DNA of 64,000 nt from UMGS1696 sp964457685. GTDB lineage: Bacteria; Bacillota; Clostridia; Oscillospirales; CAG-272. The translations under genes were made by a program, and so were the position numbers. Shown here piece by piece: positions 15,421-22,720 of this stretch (positions within the stretch are counted from its first letter, which is position 1; each line of letters opens with the position of its first letter). The notes below the pieces were generated by a model that was not told the origin of the DNA, did no database searches, and was given only the letters and a program-made list of their open reading frames with translations. The stretch is from positions 1 to 64,000 of the forward strand of contig CAYWFS010000002.1 in the NCBI GenBank assembly GCA_964457685.1, in the 5' to 3' direction.

Positions 15421-16407
15421 TTAAGCTCCGATAAGTGATGTCAGTACCGTATTAACGGAGCAATTTGCGTTTAAGTCATCCTCAGCCGAGGTGAATGCCG
15501 AATAAAGCTCGACAGCACGCTTGACCGAGATTTTTTTTGCGAATTTCGGAACGTCGGTGTAAAAAACAAGCTCACCGTCCTTTTTATCGGCAATCATATC
15601 TCTTACAGCAAGCTTCATAAGATTGAGAACCTCACATATTTCGGCACGTTCCTTTGGCATATTTTTCCTTATATATATCATTATATCGCTCGGAGATGAG
15701 GTCAGCAAAGCCTCGGTAAGCTCTTCCGCTGTTTTGTAAAGCACCGCTTCACTTTCTCCGTTTTCGTAAAGCTCCGTTGCACGCCCTATTGCACCTGCCG
15801 AAAGGTGTGAAGCATAGCCGATTCTGTCACGGTCACACTTGCCGTACTTTTCCGAAAGATACCGTTCGATAAATCCGGAGGAAAACTTTTCCATTCTGAG
15901 TGTGGGGGCCCTGCTTCGTACAGTTTCGAGAAGAGAGGCTGAGTTTTCGCACAAAAGGAAGAACATAACATATTTCGGCGGTTCCTCGATAGGCAGAAGA
16001 AGTGCGTTTTGTGCGGCGGGAGTCAAAGAATCGGCATCCTTTATGATATAAAACTTCATTTCTCCGTCATTCGGTGCTATATAAAGTGTGTCCTTTATCG
16101 GTCGAACCTCATCAACTCCGATTGACAGCTTATCTTCCGCTTTTTTTATGGTAAGAACATCTGCGGAAACTCCCGAAAGTATTCTCTTGCACGAATCGCA
16201 TTTTCCGCACGGCAGAGGAAGTGACGAATCGTGTTTGTTTTCGCATACCTCGGCGGCGGCAATTGCAAGGGAGGTCGAATATTTTCCCGAGCCTTTTGCA
16301 CCCTCGATTATATAAGCGTGAGCTGTTTTTCCAAGCTCGGAATCATGTGCAAGAACGGCTTTCAGCTTTTCGTTTCCGATGATATTCGGCAAATATTTTC
16401 TCTCCAT
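15421..16407 (-). CDS. holB: DNA polymerase III delta-prime subunit
   Basis: This is part of the clamp loader that places the sliding clamp on DNA. Visible are NIIGNEKLKAVL near the start, a Walker A-like loop GAKGSGKYS, zinc-binding CGKCDSCKRI, and PAAQNALLLPIEEPP followed by VRSRAPTLRM at the SRC position (here SRA, which is usual for the non-ATPase delta-prime subunit). ATG 16407 is chosen because GGAGG lies 7 nt upstream; GTG 16413 would be too close to it. 328 residues. It is first in the holB-ricT transcript and has a strong promoter at 16465-16494. Confidence 0.93.
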   Translation of the reverse strand: MERKYLPNIIGNEKLKAVLAHDSELGKTAHAYIIEGAKGSGKYSTSLAIAAAEVCENKHDSSLPLPCGKCDSCKRILSGVSADVLTIKKAEDKLSIGVDEVRPIKDTLYIAPNDGEMKFYIIKDADSLTPAAQNALLLPIEEPPKYVMFFLLCENSASLLETVRSRAPTLRMEKFSSGFIERYLSEKYGKCDRDRIGYASHLSAGAIGRATELYENGESEAVLYKTAEELTEALLTSSPSDIMIYIRKNMPKERAEICEVLNLMKLAVRDMIADKKDGELVFYTDVPKFAKKISVKRAVELYSAFTSAEDDLNANCSVNTVLTSLIGA

Positions 16408-16464
16408 CCGCACACCTCCGAATTTTATGTTTAAAGGTATAATTATCTTTTATCGCCGAAATTT

Positions 16465-16494
16465 ATTATAACATAAACGGATACATTTTGTCAA
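16465..16494 (-). promoter_or_regulatory. Promoter of the holB-ricT transcript
   Basis: TTGACA (16489-16494) and TATAAT (16465-16470), 18 bp apart on the minus strand. A weaker plus-strand promoter for the divergent gene may overlap here. Confidence 0.7.
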
Positions 16495-16533
16495 ACCTAT
16501 TATTAAGTTAAGATATAAATGAGGAGAAGAAAA

Positions 16534-17331
16534 ATGAGTTTTATAAAAAATCATGCGAAAGCGTTTCTTGTGTCGTATTTGCTTATGATAGCAGTGACTG
16601 TCTCTCTTTGCGTTTATGTGACAGCAGACCTCGAATACGAAAAGGAAAGACTGAAATATCCGTCCATGAGATACGAAGCCGAGATGAAAAATTCTGCTGA
16701 TGAGCTTTCGGAGGCTCTGAAGAAAAGCGATAATATGACAGCGTATCACTATGCCTTAAACGCACTGGAATACGCAAAAAGACTCGGTAACACTTCTGCC
16801 GCAGAGCTGTTTTCCGGGATAGCAGAGGAAATTCGTGTCGGAAACGGAAATGACTACTCCTCACGAATTGACGCAGAGATAAAAAACGGCTTTAAAGATG
16901 AAAAAAAGGTCGAAAAAACAATTTCAACTCACGAAAAAGTCGGCACAAACGAGAAAAAAAGGAACATTCTTCGAGCTGAAAAGGCGGCAAACGAGCTGTT
17001 GGGACTGAAAAACACGCTTCACTACATCGGAGGAACGGACAGACCGGTGTTCGCCTGCGAAAATGCATATGCGGTGATGGACGGTGAAAAATGCATTCCT
17101 TTGGAGGGCGGTATTTCACTTGGTAAAAACGAAATAAGTCGTATATCAGATGATGAAAGGCTGTATGCCTGTCGAGTCTGTCTTGCAAAGCTGCTTACAC
17201 CTGACGAGCTTGAAAATGCCTGTATCGTAAACGACAGCGGAGGAAAAACCGTATTTCAAATCGGCGAAAGACGTGTATCGGTGACTCTTAATACGCAAAG
17301 CGGACGTGTTGTTTCGTTTGTCGTGCGGTAG
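16534..17331 (+). CDS. Single-pass membrane protein of unknown function
   Basis: A 265-residue protein starting at ATG 16534, which follows GAGGAGAAGAAAA; the frame's earlier ATG (16519) contains this ribosome binding site and is rejected. Residues 8-30 form one membrane segment (AFLVSYLLMIAVTVSLCVYV), so the rest faces outward. The middle part (30-170) is helical and charged with heptad-like leucines, and the C-terminal 60 residues end in VFQIGERRVSVTLNTQSGRVVSF, which looks like a PepSY-type strand pair. This plan recalls the spore protein YpeB, but similarity is too weak to assign it. It is divergent from holB and convergent with the APH-like gene. Confidence 0.6.
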   Translation: MSFIKNHAKAFLVSYLLMIAVTVSLCVYVTADLEYEKERLKYPSMRYEAEMKNSADELSEALKKSDNMTAYHYALNALEYAKRLGNTSAAELFSGIAEEIRVGNGNDYSSRIDAEIKNGFKDEKKVEKTISTHEKVGTNEKKRNILRAEKAANELLGLKNTLHYIGGTDRPVFACENAYAVMDGEKCIPLEGGISLGKNEISRISDDERLYACRVCLAKLLTPDELENACIVNDSGGKTVFQIGERRVSVTLNTQSGRVVSFVVR

Positions 17332-17342
17332 TCTTCACACGC

Positions 17343-18116
17343 TCAACCAAAGGCTTCAAATGCGGCAACCGTTTTCATCACTTCTTCATCAAAGTTTTCA
17401 CGACCGTATAAATCCAGAAACAGCTCCGTATATTTGTCGGTTTTCAGATTATATCTAAGCGACCATATCGCTAAGTAAAGGTCAATGTGCTTATCCCCTA
17501 TCCCTGCTGTATTTAAATCTATAAACGAGCTGAATTCACCGTTATTTTGGATAATATTCGGCAAGCAAGCGTCACCGTGGATGAGTGTATCCGCCTTCAG
17601 CAAATGCTTGCCCTTTTGCATTATCTCCCATGCTTCTTTCTTAGAGCCTATCGCATACTTTGGAAGCAGTACGGATTCATCATAGCACCCTCCGTCAAAA
17701 TCCCCGTTTGCGGACTCCGTATATCTCTTATAGCTTGCCGAAATCGGTACGTTTTCTATGCTTTGTGCGTGAAGTTTATGCAGCGAAAACGCAAGAAGCT
17801 CACACAGCTTTTCAGGCTCATCGAGATAATGCGTAAGGTCGTCTCCTTTTGCACTTCTTGTAACAAGCCAATCCCTCTCCTCGGAAACGTATGCCGTCAC
17901 CTCAACTCCGATTCCCTTTTCGTAAAACAACCTATTCAATTCCGCTTCTCTTGCAAGACTGCCGGACTCGTCTGTTTTAACGTAGTATCCGCTGTCAAGG
18001 TAATAAACCGTAGCGTGTGTACTGCAACTGCTGTCATATGCCGTCACGTTCTCGAACAAATATCGAAGCTCCTCGGGAATACCGCTTATATTCACATTTA
18101 CCTTTGTTTTTTTCAT
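17343..18116 (-). CDS. APH(3')-like phosphotransferase
   Basis: A 257-residue kinase of the aminoglycoside phosphotransferase fold. The catalytic loop LIHGDACLPNII carries HGDxxxPN exactly as in APH(3') enzymes, and IDLNTAGIGDKHIDLYLAI is the metal-binding segment that follows. The N-terminal lobe has YVKTDESGSLAREAEL, with the ATP-binding Lys and partner Glu. ATG 18116 is chosen because AGGTGA lies just upstream; GTG 18125 is possible. It could give kanamycin/neomycin-type resistance or phosphorylate another small molecule. No mobile element or resistance cassette surrounds it, so it appears to be a native chromosomal gene. Confidence 0.8.
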   Translation of the reverse strand: MKKTKVNVNISGIPEELRYLFENVTAYDSSCSTHATVYYLDSGYYVKTDESGSLAREAELNRLFYEKGIGVEVTAYVSEERDWLVTRSAKGDDLTHYLDEPEKLCELLAFSLHKLHAQSIENVPISASYKRYTESANGDFDGGCYDESVLLPKYAIGSKKEAWEIMQKGKHLLKADTLIHGDACLPNIIQNNGEFSSFIDLNTAGIGDKHIDLYLAIWSLRYNLKTDKYTELFLDLYGRENFDEEVMKTVAAFEAFG

Positions 18117-18135
18117 GTCAGTCACCTATACAGAA

Positions 18136-18165
18136 AAAGGAAGACTTCACATCGGTCTTCCCTTT
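18136..18165 (-). terminator. Terminator of the HAD phosphatase gene
   Basis: Stem GGAAGAC/GTCTTCC with a 9-nt loop, extended by A and T runs, just past the stop codon of the 18172-18897 gene on the minus strand. Confidence 0.65.
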
Positions 18166-18171
18166 CGATTA

Positions 18172-18897
18172 TTAAAGAGTTTTAAGGTATTCGTGTACAA
18201 CCTCACCGAGCTTCACGGGCTTATCAACCTTTACGAAGTCTATATCGGAGGTGTAAACAGGCTCATCGTTTCCGCCCTTGCCGTAATCATCTCCGAAATA
18301 TGTAAGCTCACCGATTTCAAGTCCGTTCTCTCTGCAATATTCTTCGAGAGCGTATCTCTTATTATACGGCTGAGGTACCATATCGAATGAGCTTGAACCG
18401 CCTACAAATACGCTGTATTCGGTGAAGCTTTCGGCAACATCGGAATATATCTGTCTTCTTTTTGCTCTGTCGGGGTCAAATGTAAGCTTGTCCTGAATAA
18501 GAGCCTTTGTTCCGAGCAGGGGGAATGTAACGCATCCCGACGGGTGGAATTCTACGGTTTCTCCGTCGTATTCGTCATATCCGAGTTTCTTTCTGAGTGC
18601 GTTAATCTTGTTTTCAACGCTTTCCTTATCGCAAGGAAGTGTAGCGTCTCTGAGAAATTCGAGGTCTCCAAGCTCTTCACGGTAAACAGCATGCTGCAAA
18701 CCATAATTGCCGATGATCTCAATCGGGTACTTTCTGAGCTGAGCGAATATTCTTCTCGCCTGACCTGCACCTACTACTACAAGTCTGTATCCTGCATCTT
18801 TGAGTTCGTTTAGAACCGCGAGATTTTCATCCGTTATCCATGTTCTGTGTTCGGTCAATGTTCCGTCAAGATCGAAAGCAAATACTTTTTTCTGCAT
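18172..18897 (-). CDS. HAD-superfamily phosphatase, phosphomannomutase-like (class IIB)
   Basis: A 241-residue HAD hydrolase. Motif I is FDLDGTLT, motif II the VVVGAG strand, and motif IV YFGDDYGKGGND. The cap region and segments such as IGNYGLQHAVYR and VGGSSSFDMVPQPYNKRYAL resemble the eukaryotic-type phosphomannomutase and sucrose-phosphatase branch of the IIB class. It probably acts on a sugar phosphate in the cytosol; the substrate is not predictable. The 145 bp between it and rqcH show no clear promoter, so it may be transcribed with rqcH. A terminator follows. Confidence 0.82.
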   Translation of the reverse strand: MQKKVFAFDLDGTLTEHRTWITDENLAVLNELKDAGYRLVVVGAGQARRIFAQLRKYPIEIIGNYGLQHAVYREELGDLEFLRDATLPCDKESVENKINALRKKLGYDEYDGETVEFHPSGCVTFPLLGTKALIQDKLTFDPDRAKRRQIYSDVAESFTEYSVFVGGSSSFDMVPQPYNKRYALEEYCRENGLEIGELTYFGDDYGKGGNDEPVYTSDIDFVKVDKPVKLGEVVHEYLKTL

Positions 18898-19042
18898 AAT
18901 TCAAGCCATTTACCGCATAAAGCTTTTTCATGATATTCCCACTCTATGCGATATTCCCTTTCCGGTTATCTTTGGTGTTTTTATGTCTCGGCAGCGGGTA
19001 AATCAAACCATACCAATATATCATTGTATCAGTTTATTCTCG

Positions 19043-20806
19043 TTATTTCTGCTTCATTTTGTTAATTTTTTCGTCATTCGGAGTCACATATGCAGTCCAG
19101 TTGGTGGTATAAATGACAAATCCGGGTTTTGAGCCGGCAGGTTTCTTTACTTTTGAGGCTCTTGTATAGTCAACGGGTATCATAACACCGCCCTTTGCCT
19201 TTGAATTGTATGCGGCTATCTCTGCGGCTTCCGTAAATGTAAGCTCGTCAGGCTCCTCCGTACTGTCTTCGAGAACAAGAACAACGTGTGAACCCGGCTG
19301 ATTCTTGACGTGGAACCACCAGTCCCATCTCTGTGCCATCTTTGTGGTGAGATAATCGTTGGCGGTATTGTTTCTTCCGCAGAGAACTGTATGACCGTCC
19401 GTTGTTTTATACTTTATGACGCTCGGTGCATTCTGCTTCTTTTCGGTGTAGTTCTTCATCTTTGAAGCATATCCGCTATGATAAAGCTCGGCTCTTATTT
19501 CGTTAAGCTCACGTTCTCCGTCTGCTCTTGTGAGAGAATCGAGAACGGTATAAACGTATTGAAGCTCATTTTCCGCAAGCTCAAGCTGCTCCGTAAGATG
19601 TATTTTCGCCGCCTTTGCCTTGTTGTACTTTTTATAATACTTCTGAGCGTTTGCGGCAGGGGTAAGTCTTTTATCGAGAGATATTTTTACGTCCTCGTAG
19701 TTTTCGCTGTAGTAGTTTTGCAGAATACAGCTTTCTTCACCACGTTTCAGTCGGTATATGTTTGCGGTGATAAGGTCTCCCCACAGCTTATATTTTTCGC
19801 CGTCCTCACACTCTTTGAGTTCATCACGCTGGAGAGACATTTTCTTTGTTATTCTCGACTCGGCATTGGTGAGAAGCTTAAAAATATCGGACGCTTTTTT
19901 GTGCAGTCTTTCTTCACGGCTTCTTTCACCGTAATATGTGTCGATAAGCTGTCCGAACGAATCAAGCTTTTCAACAACCGCACCGCTTCCGTACTGACGT
20001 ATCTCACAGAAAGCGTATTCAGTCGGAACTCCGTCCTTGTTTTTTACGATATAAGGCTCACCGCTCAAGTTTTTGATAAGCTCTCTCATCTCGAAAAACT
20101 TCTGTTTAAGTGAACGTGAAGCCTCTCTCATTGTAGCATCGGTTTTTCCGGCTGCTCTGTAAACGATTTCTCTTGCTATTATCGGTGCAATACCAGAGAA
20201 GTTCGACATTATGAATTTGTCGGCAGGTCTGTCCTCTTCGCAAGCAGATGCAAGCTCATTGAAACGTCTTTCGTCAAGCTCCTCGTCCATGGGGTCAAGC
20301 TTATCCTGCTTCGGAGGAAGCTCGTACTTCATTCCGGCAAGCACCTGTCTTTTTTCGCTTGTCGTAAAGTCTATGGATTTCAGAACACCGATTATTTTAT
20401 CCTGTGCATCGGTTATGATTATGTTGGAAAATCTTCCCATAAGCTCGCAAATAACGTGCTTCTGAGTAGGAAAACCGAAATCGTCGTGTGTATCAAACGT
20501 AAGTCTTGCCGCTCTTTCAAAGCCAAGCTGCTCCGCTCCCGCAAATCTTGCACCCTGGAAATGCTTTCTCAGCATCATACAGAACATGGGAGGTGTGGCA
20601 GGGTTCTCGAATTTAAGCGATGTCAGGTTCATTCTCGAACCGTTTCCTCCTGCCGATATATCGAGTCTGTGTTCCTCTCCGGCACATCTTATAACGAATA
20701 CCGCTTCTTCCTTTGACGGCTGATATATTTTGTCAACCTTACCGTTTATAAGTTTATTGTTTATTTCCGCTACGATAAAACGCAGCATTCCGGCATCATA
20801 AGCCAT
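19043..20806 (-). CDS. rqcH: Ribosome quality control protein RqcH (NFACT family)
   Basis: RqcH binds stalled 50S subunits and adds C-terminal alanine tails to unfinished proteins, marking them for degradation; older annotation called it fibronectin-binding protein. The 587-residue protein has the NFACT-N domain (MAYDAGMLRFIVAEINNKL, MFCMMLRKHFQGA), a helical coiled-coil middle (around 290-430) and the NFACT-R domain with DWWFHVKNQPGSHVVL and a C-terminal VTPNDEKINKM. Length fits the family. It is 18 bp after the acetyltransferase gene on the same strand. Confidence 0.94.
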   Translation of the reverse strand: MAYDAGMLRFIVAEINNKLINGKVDKIYQPSKEEAVFVIRCAGEEHRLDISAGGNGSRMNLTSLKFENPATPPMFCMMLRKHFQGARFAGAEQLGFERAARLTFDTHDDFGFPTQKHVICELMGRFSNIIITDAQDKIIGVLKSIDFTTSEKRQVLAGMKYELPPKQDKLDPMDEELDERRFNELASACEEDRPADKFIMSNFSGIAPIIAREIVYRAAGKTDATMREASRSLKQKFFEMRELIKNLSGEPYIVKNKDGVPTEYAFCEIRQYGSGAVVEKLDSFGQLIDTYYGERSREERLHKKASDIFKLLTNAESRITKKMSLQRDELKECEDGEKYKLWGDLITANIYRLKRGEESCILQNYYSENYEDVKISLDKRLTPAANAQKYYKKYNKAKAAKIHLTEQLELAENELQYVYTVLDSLTRADGERELNEIRAELYHSGYASKMKNYTEKKQNAPSVIKYKTTDGHTVLCGRNNTANDYLTTKMAQRWDWWFHVKNQPGSHVVLVLEDSTEEPDELTFTEAAEIAAYNSKAKGGVMIPVDYTRASKVKKPAGSKPGFVIYTTNWTAYVTPNDEKINKMKQK

Positions 20807-20824
20807 TTATTACCTCGTGAAATT

Positions 20825-21541
20825 TCAAAATTCTTCGTATTCTTCGCTGTCGTTTTCTCTGTAGCACACGAACGGCAGGCATTTGTCATATATCTCAAAA
20901 CCGACAGCCTCCGCCGTTTTCATGGAAGCTACGTTGTCCTCGGTGCAGATATAGTTTACTTCAACTCCGTGCGACATCAGGTAGTCGGCAAGAAGTGCCA
21001 CACATGAAGCGGCATATCCTCGACCTCTGTAGTTCTCTTCACACTCAACCGTAAGCTCCGCACAGCCGTTATCCTCCGATATATCGTTAAGTCCGGCAAA
21101 GCAAACTATCTTTCCTTTATGCCTTATGACAGCCATTCTGTCGTTTTCGTCTTCCCCGTCGAGTGCAAATTCGTAAAGCGGCAAGGAGTCCCATTTTTCT
21201 CCGTCAAGCGTGGATATTATCTCACAGTTTTCGAGTATTCTGCTTTTGCACACGTTTTTGCATCTGTATTCTATATGCACTCTGTCGGAGGCTCCCGTGC
21301 AGTCGTAACCGAACTCATTCATTATCGGCACAAGCTTTTCGGAAAGAAAATTCTTAGCCTCCTCCGAAAACGGATTTTCAGAAAAACGGCTCTCAAACTC
21401 ACGGGCAACACTCTCTGTGAACGAATAGCATACAATATCAATGCTTCCGTCACTTTTTTTGTGAAGCTCAAAAGGAAGTGCAATGTGCGATTCTTCACTG
21501 ATTACATATTCCTCAAGCTCTCTGTCTTCTAATCTTATCAT
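20825..21541 (-). CDS. GNAT family acetyltransferase
   Basis: A 238-residue protein with a GNAT domain in its C-terminal half: the acetyl-CoA loop is NYRGRGYAAS, followed by the helix CVALLADYL and DNVASMKTAEAVGFEIYDKC. The N-terminal 100 residues resemble the non-catalytic part of GNAT_acetyltr_2-type proteins (ESHIALPFELHKKSDG). The acceptor molecule is unknown. Its ATG overlaps the stop of the preceding gene (ATGA), so translation is coupled to the unknown membrane-anchored protein at 21538-22467. Confidence 0.83.
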   Translation of the reverse strand: MIRLEDRELEEYVISEESHIALPFELHKKSDGSIDIVCYSFTESVAREFESRFSENPFSEEAKNFLSEKLVPIMNEFGYDCTGASDRVHIEYRCKNVCKSRILENCEIISTLDGEKWDSLPLYEFALDGEDENDRMAVIRHKGKIVCFAGLNDISEDNGCAELTVECEENYRGRGYAASCVALLADYLMSHGVEVNYICTEDNVASMKTAEAVGFEIYDKCLPFVCYRENDSEEYEEF

Positions 21542-22467
21542 GATAAATCTCCCAAAGCATCATCTTCGCTTCCCGAAATTACAAAGAAATAATCGGTATA
21601 TCTTTCGTCAAGTCGATTGTAAACATTCTTCCCCGCACCGAAAACATCGGTAATATGTCTGTAATACGAATAAAATCCGTCAAGCTTTTCTCCTGTCACG
21701 AAATAGACCGTACTTTCGCCCGCAAACGGAAAGCTGTATTTCGTGTGCGTGTCATCGGATATGCAGTCAGACGTATAGTGAGTCTGAATGTAAAGTACCT
21801 CTGTATCCGTTGGCAGTGCGGCTTCAAGCTCATTTCCGAACTCACTTCCGTATTCGAGACAGCGTGAATCGACAACCACCATGGAGGTTCTTTCGGCAGT
21901 CACTGTCATCTCCGCTATTCTTTCGGCAAGAGACAGCCCCTCATATTCGTTATCGGAATAATCGGCACTGTATGAAGACACCTCAAATTTGCGGTTCGGC
22001 GGCATGGTGGAATTGACGTAAAACATCTGAGCAAGATACTCTGCGTACTCGTCGCTTATTCCGCCGTCGTTTTTCAGCTTATCAAATACACGGTCGTATT
22101 TTCCCTCGTCCGTTTGAGTAAAAAGTATATTCGTTATCGAAAGAGGGAGAAGTTCGAGGTCAAGCACTATATCTGATATGTTGTTATACTGCTTTACAAA
22201 GCGTGTGAAGTGACCGAGCATTCCGTAAGTCTCGGGAACATTGCCGTCAACTCCGATTACTATAATGTCAGCGGAAGCGGTCTCGGCACGCATATCGTAA
22301 TAAGCGGCGTAGGTGTTGCTGTCGGTTTTTATTTTTTCGGCAGACACTCTCACAAATACGGGAAGCATTTTTTCCATACCGCTTTGCGTAAAAAACAACT
22401 GAAACGCTCCCTGCAATACCGCAATCGCAAGTCCGAAAATAATAATATTACGAGCCGTTCTTCTCAC
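21538..22467 (-). CDS. Membrane-anchored or exported protein of unknown function
   Basis: A 309-residue protein with one N-terminal hydrophobic segment (NIIIFGLAIAVLQGAFQLFF) after two arginines, and a long outward-facing part. The segment ADIIVIGVDGNVPETYGMLGH, followed by DIVLDLELLP, has the layout of the ChaN/EreA-type fold, but the catalytic-looking GEXH pattern is replaced by GVDGN, so if it belongs there it is a divergent member. It precedes the acetyltransferase with a 4-bp ATGA overlap. Divergent from lon. Function not assigned. Confidence 0.6.
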   Translation of the reverse strand: MRRTARNIIIFGLAIAVLQGAFQLFFTQSGMEKMLPVFVRVSAEKIKTDSNTYAAYYDMRAETASADIIVIGVDGNVPETYGMLGHFTRFVKQYNNISDIVLDLELLPLSITNILFTQTDEGKYDRVFDKLKNDGGISDEYAEYLAQMFYVNSTMPPNRKFEVSSYSADYSDNEYEGLSLAERIAEMTVTAERTSMVVVDSRCLEYGSEFGNELEAALPTDTEVLYIQTHYTSDCISDDTHTKYSFPFAGESTVYFVTGEKLDGFYSYYRHITDVFGAGKNVYNRLDERYTDYFFVISGSEDDALGDLS

Positions 22468-22638
22468 ATTGACCTCCGAAGAAATGTTTTATTATATTTT
22501 AGCTTATTTCCGCTGTAAAATCAATATCATTTCACAAATTAACGTACAAGCGACAACGGCAATGCGACATTTCCCCGCGTAAATATAAAATGTTACAATT
22601 ATTAATAATCTCGTGTGGAATTACGGATGAATATATGA

Positions 22639-22720
22639 TATAATATATCGTATGTACACTGAAACAAGTGTGCCTGATAAGGAATTATCTCTCATCAGAG
22701 ATACAGAAAGGACTGATATT
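22639..22720 (+). promoter_or_regulatory. lon promoter and leader
   Basis: An extended -10 box (TGATATAAT, core 22639-22644) precedes lon without a good -35. The leader has two short hairpins: ACACT/AGTGT (22656-22671 region) and ATCTCT/AGAGAT (22688-22703). AAAGGA before 22721 is the ribosome binding site. No CIRCE-type heat-shock element was found. Confidence 0.5.

Noticed and set aside
22520..22720. CIRCE or CtsR heat-shock operator before lon
   Set aside because: Neither consensus is present; only short unrelated hairpins are seen.
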